A stretch of DNA of 64,000 nucleotides. It comes from Halomonas sp. 7T (GTDB lineage: Bacteria; Pseudomonadota; Gammaproteobacteria; Pseudomonadales; Halomonadaceae). The translations under genes and the position numbers were made by a program. The stretch lies in NCBI RefSeq assembly GCF_025643255.1, contig NZ_CP087112.1, forward strand, positions 992,001 through 1,056,000, read 5' to 3'. Below, piece by piece: positions 47,732 to 56,767 of this stretch (within the stretch, counting starts at the first letter, position 1; every line of letters starts with the position of its first letter). The notes beneath the pieces are model-generated. The model made no database searches, was not told the DNA's origin, and saw nothing but the letters and a program-made list of their open reading frames with translations.

Positions 47732-48979
47732 TTAGACCATGGCCGAGCTGGCCTGGGTGGGGCTGACACTAGCAAGGCGTTGCTGAGAGGCGCGCCTCAC
47801 CATCCGGTAACGCGAGCGAATTTCATCGCGTTCCATGTAGCAACCTTGCAGCCAACGATGACCGCTCGTGCCTTCGAACGCATCGCGGGCGTGGAGAAGT
47901 CGGCGGTTATCGAAGATCACCAAATCGCCTGGCTGATAGGTGAAGCGAATGGCGAATGCAGGGTCGTGCAGCATTTTCTGAAGAACCATTAGAGCTTCAT
48001 AAGCGGGTTCTACGTCCTCAAAACGCGTTTGCAGCGGCCCACGTAGGAAATCGGCGATGCGCACTTCTAACAGCTCGCCGCGATCATCAAGACGGATCAT
48101 TGGCGAGTACCAGACGTAATCAGTGGTCTTGGCGGTATTCGCAAAGCACCAACGTACCTGGGTAAGCGTGGTAAAGGTGTCCGGGTGGCGCTCGCGCAGT
48201 GCCTCGGCCACCGCAAACCCGTCTAGCATCACTGCCTCGCCGCCTTTCACGCTGTTTTCCAGGCAGTGGAGCATTTGCATACCCGGCTGATACTCCCGAG
48301 TGGGTAGGTCGACATGTGGGGGCAGGGCGATGGACGTATACGCGTTGGAATCCGGGTTCGGTTTGGCTTTCACGTTGAACAGCAGGCCGAAGTTGGTGGG
48401 CCTTACGGGGCCGATGCGCTGCGCAATCGCTTCGAGTGAGCCGGGTTCAATAGGCAGGTTGCGCAGGCGCACCAACCCCTTGCCCAATATGCTGGTAAGT
48501 GCAGGAGCGAGAATCTCCTCTTCCGCTTGGCTGCCTTCTTCGGTGTCAAGCAGGCCGGTGGCGTCCAAGGTGTCTGGGCCATCTTCTGAGTCTCGCTGCC
48601 ACGTCGTGACCGGTACAAGCGGTGCTTCTGGATCGTCAGCGTTGCCGTAGTCGTGCGCTCGCAGCCAGCCAGGGTGGAAGCGTAAGCGCCGTCCTTCGGG
48701 TGCGAAATCAACGCACAGCGCGCCGGCTTCATCAATCTCGGCGCCGGTAATCTCAGGCCAGCTAGTCAAGGTGGAAAGATCAAGAATACGTTCGCGCGTG
48801 GCCGGGTTGACGGTTGTTTCGTCGGCCGCGTTTTCGCGTAGCCAGATACTGTGGTAGCGGCTCTCACGGCCGTCGCTCCAGGACACCGTTAGCAGGCGTG
48901 GCTTGAAAGACACTTCGTGCAGCTGAGCTTCAACAGGCCACACATCGTAATCAGGGGTGAGGGGAAGGGATTGAGTCAT
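47732..48979 (-). CDS. Gamma-butyrobetaine dioxygenase-like 2OG-Fe(II) oxygenase
   Basis: TauD/BBOX-family oxygenase of 415 residues that by homology hydroxylates gamma-butyrobetaine to L-carnitine. His222-x-Asp224 (LPPHVDLPTREYQPG) and distal His363 (NRRLLHARDAF) make the iron site. NFGLLFNVKAKPNPDSNAYTS and RWLQGCYMERDE are close to bacterial BBOX. The N-terminal DUF971-like domain (WLRENAADETTVN) lacks the zinc cysteines that follow WLRDN in known BBOX, so zinc is probably absent and a related substrate is possible. AGGAGC precedes the ATG. A binding protein lies downstream and a GlxA-type regulator upstream. Confidence 0.85.
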   Translation of the reverse strand: MTQSLPLTPDYDVWPVEAQLHEVSFKPRLLTVSWSDGRESRYHSIWLRENAADETTVNPATRERILDLSTLTSWPEITGAEIDEAGALCVDFAPEGRRLRFHPGWLRAHDYGNADDPEAPLVPVTTWQRDSEDGPDTLDATGLLDTEEGSQAEEEILAPALTSILGKGLVRLRNLPIEPGSLEAIAQRIGPVRPTNFGLLFNVKAKPNPDSNAYTSIALPPHVDLPTREYQPGMQMLHCLENSVKGGEAVMLDGFAVAEALRERHPDTFTTLTQVRWCFANTAKTTDYVWYSPMIRLDDRGELLEVRIADFLRGPLQTRFEDVEPAYEALMVLQKMLHDPAFAIRFTYQPGDLVIFDNRRLLHARDAFEGTSGHRWLQGCYMERDEIRSRYRMVRRASQQRLASVSPTQASSAMV

Positions 48980-49058
48980 GTGGCGCTCCTAAGCGATAAG
49001 TGATGACGCTTAGGATGCCGGTTAGGTGGTTAGGCTGCGCAGCAGGATTCGACAGAAA

Positions 49059-50027
49059 CTATGCATAATTCGACACTGCCTGCTGGCGTAACTGGCGAGG
49101 CGTGGCGCCGTAGCGGTGGCGAAAGGCGCGGCTGAAGCTCGAAGGAGAGGCAAAGCCACAGGCCAGGCTGATATCCATAATGCTATGCGGCGTTTCACAC
49201 AGCAGTCGATAAGCGTGATCTAAGCGCCGAGCTAGGTAGGTCTGTTGGGGAGACATCGCTAAATGTCGGGCGAAAAGGCGGTCGAGACGACGCCAGTTAA
49301 TGCCAAGTTCGTGCGCCAGCGTGCGGATACTAAGCGGCGACGCCAGATTCGCCTCCATCAAGGCAATAGCCTGTTGAAGCATCGGCTCTTGTGGCATCGC
49401 GGGGTCGCGCTGGCGACTGGCCGGGCGACGCCCCTGCACATGAATGAGCTGGGCGCGCACCTGTTTGGCGAGCGCGTCACCGTGCCGTCGCCGGATGAGG
49501 TCGAGGCTCATGTCGATAGCGGCACTGCCGCCAGCGCAGGAGAAGCCCTCCTCGGTAATCTCATAAATCGACTCCACAGCGTCCACTCGCGGAAAGCGGG
49601 TGCGGAAGTCTGTCAGGCATTCCCAGTGCAGGGTCACCGTTTGATCACCAAGCAGGCCAGCGGCAGCAAGCGCGTAGCAGCCGGTATCGATACCGCCAAG
49701 CACGCATCCGTCGCGGGCGCGCTCCCGCAGCCAGCTAATGAGTTCGTCATCAAGGCCATTCTCAGGCTCAAAGCTTGCGCAGACTGCCAAGCTAGGCACC
49801 TCAAGGGCAGCGCGAAGCGAGCTATTCACGGCGAGTGTCATGCCGTTAGAGGCCGTGACGGGTTCGCCATCGCGGCTGATCAAATGCCACTCAAACAGCG
49901 GGCGTCCGTTGATGCGATTGGCAATGCGTAGTGGCTCAATCGCAGAGAAGAACGCCACCATGGCGAAGCGCGGCAGAAGCAAAAAACCAATGTGCTCGGG
50001 TACCGTATCGGGAGGCTTAAGTCTCAT
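49059..50027 (-). CDS. GlxA-family AraC-type transcriptional regulator
   Basis: A 322-residue regulator with an N-terminal DJ-1/PfpI-like domain (IGFLLLPRFAMVAFFSAIEPLRIAN, CVLGGIDTGCYALAAAGLL) and a C-terminal AraC helix-turn-helix pair ending DISLACGFASPSSFSRAFRHRYGATPRQLR. It is of the CdhR/GbdR type that controls carnitine and betaine use in pseudomonads. It is upstream of, and in line with, the oxygenase and binding-protein genes. ATG 50027 puts the Rossmann strand near the N terminus; upstream in-frame starts (to 50111) add no family sequence. Confidence 0.88.
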   Translation of the reverse strand: MRLKPPDTVPEHIGFLLLPRFAMVAFFSAIEPLRIANRINGRPLFEWHLISRDGEPVTASNGMTLAVNSSLRAALEVPSLAVCASFEPENGLDDELISWLRERARDGCVLGGIDTGCYALAAAGLLGDQTVTLHWECLTDFRTRFPRVDAVESIYEITEEGFSCAGGSAAIDMSLDLIRRRHGDALAKQVRAQLIHVQGRRPASRQRDPAMPQEPMLQQAIALMEANLASPLSIRTLAHELGINWRRLDRLFARHLAMSPQQTYLARRLDHAYRLLCETPHSIMDISLACGFASPSSFSRAFRHRYGATPRQLRQQAVSNYA

Positions 50028-50401
50028 CGTTGTCAAGAAGGCATAGGAAAGCGGCGCTCTTGGAAGCGTTAAATCGTTTAGTCCAAAGACGTAAATCGCT
50101 GAGTGTGCCACACAATGGTGAGCGCAGTCGTGCCTTAGCGTCCATCAGATACTCAAGGGGCGTGTGATGCGCTTGAGTTCTAGGTAGGCATTCAGGCACT
50201 GCCTAGCTTCAAGTGAGCTAGGCGCTGGAACGTTGGCTACGCTGCGTGCACAAACAACCTTTCTCGTATAAAAATACGACTTCCTTAACAAAAGTGGCTT
50301 TTAATACCCGCCTAAACTATAAGAATACATAGCGTTGACCGATTGGTAAGTGTGACAACTTAAGAACAAGTGCGGTGTTACTTCACGGGGAGAGTAGGAC
50401 G
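50028..50401. other. Intergenic region between the glxA-type gene and the diguanylate cyclase
   Basis: No supported gene in 374 bases between divergent genes. It holds a perfect 8-bp inverted repeat GCCTAGCT/AGCTAGGC (50201-50223, seven-base loop) and a small hairpin TCGTAT-AAAA-ATACGA (50264-50279). These may be regulator sites; neither is followed by a T-run. Confidence 0.5.
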
Positions 50402-51613
50402 TTGGCGTTACAAAAACAGCAGAACCAAGTGCACTGGTTGACTGGCCAATTTTGCGACGCTTACCTGGAGCTGGGGTATCGCCAATCCATATACCAAAGC
50501 GTAAGAGCCGAGTTCAGCCTTGCGGTGAACGTGGCGGCCTTTGTGTTTGGGATGTTCGCAATTGCCGATTACTATCTGCTGGGCCTGAGCAGGGAGTTCT
50601 ATCTGCTGCTAGCGATGCGCGTGGTGGTGGTAAGTACCTGTTTGCTCGTTGCTTTTACGGTAAAGCGCTGGGGTGGCACCGACTACCGCCCGTGGCTTCA
50701 CGCCCTGCCGCTCTGGGTGTTCGCCACAGGCATTATTTTGATAGTACCGCTGCGCCCTGAAAGCATCTCTACGCAAATTACCGCTGTCGTGGTTGCGACC
50801 ATGGCGTTTTACCTTCTGATCCCTAATTTGTTAACCGTCGTGACGGCGGCCAGCCTTTATCTAAATATCGGCTTTTTAACGGCGGCGGTGCTGTTTGCCG
50901 GGCTGGCTCCTATTCCTACGCTGCTGGTCTCACTGCTGCTAATTATGGGGGTGGTGGTAGGCTTCGGCGCTTTACTACGTTTGGAAAGCCTGCAGCGTAA
51001 GCAGTATGCGTTGTTGCATGAAGAGCGAGATCAAAACCGCCAGCTCCATCAAGAGATTGCGCACCGGAAATCGCTAGAGGAGCAGCTAAGAGTGCTCGCA
51101 GAGCGAGATGCACTCACCAGTCTCAACAACCGTGGTCACTTTATACACCTGGCAACAAAGCTTCTGCAGCGCTCCCAATCTGAAAACGCACCCTTTAGCT
51201 TGCTGATGATCGATATCGATCACTTTAAGCACATCAACGACACCTGGGGGCATAGTTATGGGGATTGGGTGCTGACCACGATAGCCAAGACCTGCGAGCA
51301 GTCGCTGCGCCCGGGAGATATCATCGGGCGGTTTGGAGGGGAGGAGTTTGTGGTCGCTTTGCCCAACACTACAACCAGCGATGCGCAGCTAATCGCCGAG
51401 CGGTTAAAACAGCGGGTTGCCGAGCTTTCACGGGCAGAAGGTATGCGCCCACTACTATGCCCAAGCGTGACGATTGGTGTGGCAACAACGCAGGCTGAAG
51501 AGACCGATCTTGATGCCTTGATTAAGAGTGCCGATGAGAGGCTTTATGTGGGTAAGCGCAGCGGCAGAGACCAAGTGGTGGTATGCGACGAGGGTGTAAG
51601 AAACGACAATTAA
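50402..51613 (+). CDS. Membrane diguanylate cyclase (GGDEF)
   Basis: Makes c-di-GMP from two GTP. Of about 403 residues, the first 220 carry roughly six hydrophobic segments without a recognised sensor domain; a short coiled linker leads to the GGDEF domain. The A-site is RFGGEEF and the inhibitory I-site RPGD stands five residues before it, so the enzyme should be active and product-inhibited. DALTSLNNRGHF and IDIDHFKHINDTWGHSYGD are normal. The start is uncertain: TTG 50402 follows GGGGAGAGTAGGAC, while GTG 50375 would add nine residues. Confidence 0.88.
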   Translation: MALQKQQNQVHWLTGQFCDAYLELGYRQSIYQSVRAEFSLAVNVAAFVFGMFAIADYYLLGLSREFYLLLAMRVVVVSTCLLVAFTVKRWGGTDYRPWLHALPLWVFATGIILIVPLRPESISTQITAVVVATMAFYLLIPNLLTVVTAASLYLNIGFLTAAVLFAGLAPIPTLLVSLLLIMGVVVGFGALLRLESLQRKQYALLHEERDQNRQLHQEIAHRKSLEEQLRVLAERDALTSLNNRGHFIHLATKLLQRSQSENAPFSLLMIDIDHFKHINDTWGHSYGDWVLTTIAKTCEQSLRPGDIIGRFGGEEFVVALPNTTTSDAQLIAERLKQRVAELSRAEGMRPLLCPSVTIGVATTQAEETDLDALIKSADERLYVGKRSGRDQVVVCDEGVRNDN

Positions 51614-51685
51614 ACCTCAAGCAAGACACCGTGCAGCTGCTCGTCATGGCCCCGTGCATGTTTGGCTAGCGCCGCACGTGTTTGG

Positions 51686-53278
51686 TCATGCAGTAAGCTC
51701 ATCGCGTAGCTCACTGGCTAAGCGACCTACCAAGGCGTAGATCGAGAGCTGGGGGTTGGCGCCAATGCTGGTGGGAAATAAGGAGCCGTCCAGAATAGAC
51801 AGGTTGCTGATGTGGTGATGGCGGCCTTGGCTATTGGTGACTGCCCGCTGCGGATCTTCTCCCATGGCGCAACCGCCCATTACATGGGCACTGGCAAGGC
51901 GCACATCGTGAAGACGGTAGCTAAGCTGTTCAATTTGAGCTTGGTACTCAGCTAAGTTGCGGCTTAAGCGACCATGGGCGTGTACCGGCGCAACAGCGAT
52001 GGCACCTGCGGCAAACTGAATTTCTCCCATCGCCAACCAGGCCCGGCGCACGGCTTGCCAAAGGAAGTCGTTGAGCGGGTAATCCAGCGTTGGGCTACCG
52101 TCCTTACGCAGGATAACGGTGCCCCCGGTGCTCTGCTCATGAAACCCATCGCGCATTAGCGCAATCATCAGGTTGCTATAAGCCAGTTGCTCCATGCGTG
52201 CCAAGCTTTGCGAACCATGCCCGCCCAGCAGCGCTGCAGTGATACTAGGCTGCATAGGCGGCACTTCTAGCTTAAACCCCATGGGCCCGGTCGTGCCCTG
52301 CGCCCACTGAAACTGGTCGGAGTAGATCGATTGTGGCGCGCCATAAAAGCCATCAATACGGTGCTCAAACTGGGCAAAAGAAAAATTGACCGGGTGTAGA
52401 AACGTGCGTTTGCCCAGCCGGTTGTAAGGGTCGGGTGCCTGCGATCGCAGCAGTAGGGCGGGGCTATTTATACCGCCGCCTGCCAAAATCACATGGCCCG
52501 CACGTAGGGTAATAGAAGCGCCGTCTGCTTGGTTTAGCGTGGCGTTCATGGCGCGTGCCTGCACGCCGCTCACTCGGTTGCCGTCAAATATCAACCGTTC
52601 GGCGCGTAGCCGGTGTATGAGCCGAGCGCCAGCGTTCAGCGCCGCCGGGAGGCTGGTTACCAGCATAGACTGCTTGGCATTTAGCGGGCAGCCCGTGCCG
52701 CAATAGCCCAGGTTGGCGCAGCCACGCACATTGCGCGGTATCGTTGCCCAGTGCCACCTCAGCTGTTCGCAGCCTGATTTGATGACGTCGTTATTGGCAT
52801 TGGGCGGCACTTGCCAGGGGCTAATGCCAAGCTGCTGTTCGGCCTGTTCAAACCAAGGCGCTAAACTCGCGCTATCAATCCCCTTGACCTGATGAACGTC
52901 TGCCCAGTGCTGCAGCGTAGCATCTGGGGTGCGAAAGCTGCTGGTCCAGTTCACCGTGGTAGAGCCGCCCACGCTGCGGCCTTGCAGTATGCCAATGCCT
53001 CCATCTTGTGTGGTCCGCGCTGCTCCCTCTTGGTAAAGCTGGGCATAGGCGTTGGCTTCGTCGCCTTTGAAGCTGGTAGAGGTAAACAGGCCGCCTTCCT
53101 CAATGATGAGTACGCGTAGACCCGCTTCTGAGAGAATGCGCGCGCTGGTCGCGCCGCCGGCGCCGCTCCCTATAATCAGGACATCCGCGCTAAACTCGGC
53201 GCCGCTGTTGAGCGTGGTGGCATCGGTGACCTGCCATCCTTGTGCGATGCCTTGGGTATATAGGTCGGGAATCGGCAT
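51686..53278 (-). CDS. GMC-family FAD-dependent oxidoreductase
   Basis: A 530-residue dehydrogenase of the glucose-methanol-choline family. VLIIGSGAGGATSARILSEAG is the ADP-binding fold, GRSVGGSTTVNWTSSFRTP and HVILAGGGINSPALLLRSQ are family signatures, and the C-terminal active-site part has SAHVMGGCAMGEDPQRAV and SIGANPQLSIYALVGRLA. CANLGYCGTGCPLNAKQS is a cysteine-rich insert seen in alcohol dehydrogenase members. ATG 53278 follows AGGGACA, 13 bases after the upstream Tat lipoprotein gene. The two likely form one periplasm-facing dehydrogenase; substrate unknown. Confidence 0.87.
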   Translation of the reverse strand: MPIPDLYTQGIAQGWQVTDATTLNSGAEFSADVLIIGSGAGGATSARILSEAGLRVLIIEEGGLFTSTSFKGDEANAYAQLYQEGAARTTQDGGIGILQGRSVGGSTTVNWTSSFRTPDATLQHWADVHQVKGIDSASLAPWFEQAEQQLGISPWQVPPNANNDVIKSGCEQLRWHWATIPRNVRGCANLGYCGTGCPLNAKQSMLVTSLPAALNAGARLIHRLRAERLIFDGNRVSGVQARAMNATLNQADGASITLRAGHVILAGGGINSPALLLRSQAPDPYNRLGKRTFLHPVNFSFAQFEHRIDGFYGAPQSIYSDQFQWAQGTTGPMGFKLEVPPMQPSITAALLGGHGSQSLARMEQLAYSNLMIALMRDGFHEQSTGGTVILRKDGSPTLDYPLNDFLWQAVRRAWLAMGEIQFAAGAIAVAPVHAHGRLSRNLAEYQAQIEQLSYRLHDVRLASAHVMGGCAMGEDPQRAVTNSQGRHHHISNLSILDGSLFPTSIGANPQLSIYALVGRLASELRDELTA

Positions 53279-53291
53279 GGTGGTGTCCCTA

Positions 53292-53822
53292 TCAGAAAAC
53301 GGGCGGGCCGGGATAGCCAGTGTGTTCCCAGGAGGCCGGTAACGCATACCACGCCATTAATAGCAGCTGGCTTAAGGCAGCATGGCCCTGGCGTAATAGG
53401 TCGAAGCGGCTATCGCGCCAGCGTTCGAGAAAATGCACGACCTGGGCCGGCTCGGCGTTTTCCCAGTGGCCCCAAATGCCAGTCAACGGGCCGCGGGTTA
53501 ACCGCATGCTCAGTAGGTCAAGCAGCTCATACACATCCTGGTGCACGTGGGTCGACATATAAGCCAAGCTTTCATCTAGCCGCTTTAGGGCGGCCGGTAG
53601 ATGGGCGGGCATAGCGGGGTGTGCGCCAACAAGTGCAGGCAAAATAGCGCCTAAGATGGGTAGGTCGCTGCTACGCAGTATGCGGTAGTCAGTTGCTGGC
53701 TCGCTGCTGCTACAGCCTGTCAGCGTGGCCGTTACACCCACGGTGGTTAGCGCTACGCTTGCGCCAGCGCCCAGCTTGAGCAGCTCGCGACGGCTTAACC
53801 TAACCTGGGTGGTGGAGGGCAT
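53292..53822 (-). CDS. Tat-exported lipoprotein, small partner of the GMC dehydrogenase
   Basis: A 176-residue protein with a twin-arginine signal (SRRELLKLGAG) followed by a hydrophobic stretch and the lipobox LTGC at about residues 34-37, so it should be exported folded and lipid-anchored. The mature part is helical (LKRLDESLAYMSTHVHQDVYELLDLL) and resembles gluconate 2-dehydrogenase subunit 3-like partners. It sits directly upstream of the GMC gene on the same strand. The GMC protein has no signal of its own and may be carried through the Tat pore with this partner. Confidence 0.78.
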   Translation of the reverse strand: MPSTTQVRLSRRELLKLGAGASVALTTVGVTATLTGCSSSEPATDYRILRSSDLPILGAILPALVGAHPAMPAHLPAALKRLDESLAYMSTHVHQDVYELLDLLSMRLTRGPLTGIWGHWENAEPAQVVHFLERWRDSRFDLLRQGHAALSQLLLMAWYALPASWEHTGYPGPPVF

Positions 53823-53986
53823 GGTTTATCTCATCTATGCGGCTTAGCCACTGTTGTTGTTATATCAGCCAATAACCTAGAGTAACCGTGTTAGCCCGTC
53901 AATTGGATGAAGGTTGCCAACGCCGGAGGCAGCGCTAAAGCGTAAACAAGCTATCTCGGCTATTTAAGAGGTTAAGCATACGTTCT

Positions 53987-54388
53987 ATGCCATCCTGGTT
54001 ATTACTGCGGCTTGCTGACGCCATCCTCATTATCCACGTGCTGTTTGTGGCCTTTGTGGTGTTTGGTTTGGTGGCGATCTATGTCGGTTATTTTCTTAAC
54101 TGGCGCTGGGTGCGTCGCCGTGTTTTTCGGGTCACTCACCTTTGCGCCATCGGTTATGTCGTAGTGCAGTCCTGGTTAGGCATGGTGTGCCCATTAACCA
54201 CGTGGGAAATGGCGCTTCGCGCTGAAGCGGGGGCAGGCACCTATTCAGGCTCCTTTATTCAGCACTGGCTGCATCGTTTTTTGTATTTCACTGCGCCAGA
54301 TTGGGTATTTGTGCTGATATATAGCCTATTTGGTAGCTTGGTGGTGGCAAGCTGGTTCGTGGTGCGGCCACGCTCACGCCGTCGCTAG
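53987..54388 (+). CDS. DUF2784 membrane protein
   Basis: A 133-residue inner-membrane protein with four hydrophobic segments (about 10-33, 50-66, 92-108, 109-126). The family pattern is LADAILIIHVLFVAFVVFG, RVTHLCAIGYVVVQSWLGMVCPLTTWE and GTYSGSFIQHWLHRFLYFTAP. Function unknown. The ATG has AGAGG at a long distance upstream, so initiation strength is unclear. lemA follows 90 bases later with its own ribosome site. Confidence 0.85.
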   Translation: MPSWLLLRLADAILIIHVLFVAFVVFGLVAIYVGYFLNWRWVRRRVFRVTHLCAIGYVVVQSWLGMVCPLTTWEMALRAEAGAGTYSGSFIQHWLHRFLYFTAPDWVFVLIYSLFGSLVVASWFVVRPRSRRR

Positions 54389-54478
54389 TACGTTTAAAGC
54401 GCTTAAGTGCTACTATTTTTGCTAATGGAATAGCCACTCCGTTGCACTCTCGTGCTCTCGCTCAACGAAGGAAAAATT

Positions 54479-55075
54479 ATGTCGATTACGCTCATTGTTG
54501 TGTTGGCGATCCTCGCCGCTCTTGTTTTCTATGTGGTTGCCATCTACAACCGCCTTGTGGCATTGCGAAACCGGTTCCAGAATGCCTTTGCTCAGATTGA
54601 AGTGCAGCTGAAGCGCCGCCACGACTTGATTCCTAATCTGGTGGAGACGGCAAAGGGCTACCTCAGCCATGAGCGGGAAACGCTGCAGGCGGTGATTGAG
54701 GCACGTAACACTGCGTCGGCGGGCTTGAAAGCGGCTGCTGAAAACCCAGGTAGCGCCAAGGCGATGGCTGATTTAGGCGGGGCTGAAGGCGCGCTGACAC
54801 AAGCAATGGGGCGGCTTAATGTGGTGATGGAAGCCTATCCAGACTTGAAAGCCTCGCAGAACATGCAGCAGCTCTCTGAAGAGCTCACCAGTACTGAAAA
54901 CAAAGTGGCGTTTTCGCGCCAGGCATTTAATGACTCCGTGATGCACTACAACACCTACAGGCAGAGTTTTCCCCAGGTGGCGGTGGCCGGCATGTTCGGC
55001 CATGGCGAAGATGCTGCGTTGCTAGAGTTTGAAGACAGCGCCCAAATTCAGGTGGCGCCTAAGGTGTCGTTCTAA
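54479..55075 (+). CDS. LemA family protein
   Basis: A 198-residue membrane-anchored helical protein. The N-terminal segment ITLIVVLAILAALVFYVVAIYN is a signal anchor; YNRLVALRNRFQNAFAQIEVQLKRRHDLIPNLVET is the LemA signature. GAAGGA precedes ATG 54479. LemA genes are very often followed by a membrane metallopeptidase gene, as here, and the two probably act together in envelope quality control. In this strain the partner is disrupted by an IS. Confidence 0.92.
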   Translation: MSITLIVVLAILAALVFYVVAIYNRLVALRNRFQNAFAQIEVQLKRRHDLIPNLVETAKGYLSHERETLQAVIEARNTASAGLKAAAENPGSAKAMADLGGAEGALTQAMGRLNVVMEAYPDLKASQNMQQLSEELTSTENKVAFSRQAFNDSVMHYNTYRQSFPQVAVAGMFGHGEDAALLEFEDSAQIQVAPKVSF

Positions 55076-55099
55076 ATAACCGCGGAGTGGACAGGGCTA

Positions 55100-56332
55100 A
55101 TGGATTTTTTTACTGCACAGGATCACGCTCGCCGCAAAACCGGTCACTTGGTTATTTTACTCGTACTGGCCGTGCTCGCCCTAATTATTGTCACCACGCT
55201 GGTCGTTGTCCTTACGCTGCATTTTATGGGCGGAGAGCAATCCGCTGCCCAAACGGATCTTTCGGTTGACGGGGTAATGTCAGCTTTGTCCCTCGAGCTG
55301 GTGGCGGGTGTGGCAGCGGCGGTGATTGTTGTTGTGGTGCTAGGTGGGTTGTTCAAGCAGCACCAGTTAAGCCGTGGTGGCCGGGCAGTGGCGGAAGCGC
55401 TGGGTGGGCGCGAGATCAATCTAAATACTCGCGATGCTGACGAGCGCCGAATCCTCAATGTGGTGGAAGAGATGGCCATTGCCTCAGGCACGCCGGTGCC
55501 CTTGGTTTATGTGTTAGAGGAGGAGGGCATTAATGCCTTTGCGGCAGGCTATCGGCCCAGCAGTGCGGTCATCGGCATTACCCGTGGGGCGATTCGCCAC
55601 TTAAACCGCGACGAGCTGCAAGGCGTGGTCGCCCACGAGTTCAGCCATATTCTGCACGGTGACATGCGGCTGAATATTCGCCTAGTGAGCATATTGCACG
55701 GCATCCTGTTAATTGGCCTGCTGGGCGGAACACTGCTGCGCAGCATGCGTTTTCGTCGAGTGGGCGGCAACAAGCGTAATAACTCAGCCATTGTAGTGCT
55801 AGCGCTCGGGGCCTCGTTAATGCTGATCGGCTACGCGGGCACCTTTTTTGGTAATTTGATCAAATCAGCGGTGAGCCGGCAGCGGGAATATTTGGCTGAT
55901 GCCTCTGCCGTGCAATTTACCCGTAACCCCAAAGGCATCGGAAACGCACTGGTGAAGATTGGCGCACATGCGCAAGGATCTAACCTGCAAGCGTCCCATA
56001 CGGCAGAGTTCAGCCATCTGCTCTTCGGCCAGGGGTTGCGGTCAGGGTTTACCCAACTGATGGCGACCCACCCGCCACTTAACGAGCGTGTCCAGCGGGT
56101 AATGCCTGACTGGAATGGCCGCTTCGAAGTCGAAACGCCCCCGCAACAGGTCGAAAGCGACACCTCAAGCGCAGAAAGCCAAGCACGGCCGGGAGCCGGG
56201 TTTAGAGCGGGTATTCGAACAGGCACGCAAGATGCTGATATGGCCGGTGCGGGCGTTATCTCAGCTATATTAACCGGCGCTTCTGCGCAAACCGCCATTG
56301 GCGCCATGGGAAAGCCCGATCAACGCCACCTA
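55100..56332 (+). pseudogene. M48-family membrane metallopeptidase, N-terminal part (IS-interrupted)
   Basis: The first 411 codons of an HtpX/Oma1-like zinc protease. Membrane segments lie at about 17-42 and 66-86, two more after the active site; zinc motif HEFSH is at 179-183, with the third ligand in REYLADASAVQFTR. An IS5-family element is inserted after codon 411. The remaining frame would run on through the IS to 56515, adding about 60 foreign residues, so a truncated protease with all catalytic residues might still be made. Removing the IS and one TA joins this frame exactly to 57248 and restores a 659-residue protein. Confidence 0.9.
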
Positions 56333-56767
56333 GGCTTTGTGCGAAAAGTTGGCTCGCAAGCAACGGTCGATGCACGCCATGCATACCAACGCCTTAAAGC
56401 TACTTGCCAGCTTTTCATAGCGTGTAGCGATACGGCGACATTCTTTAAGCCAGCCAAAGCAACGCTCTATCGCATTCCGTTGCCGATATTTGGGTTTATC
56501 GAACCGCCTGGGTAGTCCAGGCCGGGTTCTACGGTGCATATTGCGCTGAGCAATCACGGACTTGATGCCATGCCTATCGCAATAACGACGTAGCTCATTG
56601 CTGTCGTATCCTTTATCAGCCACCATATAGCGACTACGTTTGCGAGGTCGCCCGACGCCACCTGGTAGATGAATGCTCTCTAATGTCGCAACGAAGTGAC
56701 GAGAATCTGCCTCTTGACCAGGAGACAGCGTGAACGCCAGTGGCCAGCCATGACGATCACAAACCAA
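56330..56767 (-). CDS. IS5-family transposase, C-terminal frame
   Basis: Carries the later part of the DDE domain: VCDRHGWPLAFTLSPGQEADS, MVADKGYDSNELRRYC, and the glutamate helix RNAIERCFGWLKECRRIATRYEKLA. The frame is really open upstream to the frameshift site and there encodes LGRSRGGLTTKIHL, the conserved link to the first frame. The stop TAG is formed by the TA target duplication and the next host base, outside the IS itself. Confidence 0.9.
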   Translation of the reverse strand: MVCDRHGWPLAFTLSPGQEADSRHFVATLESIHLPGGVGRPRKRSRYMVADKGYDSNELRRYCDRHGIKSVIAQRNMHRRTRPGLPRRFDKPKYRQRNAIERCFGWLKECRRIATRYEKLASSFKALVCMACIDRCLRANFSHKA

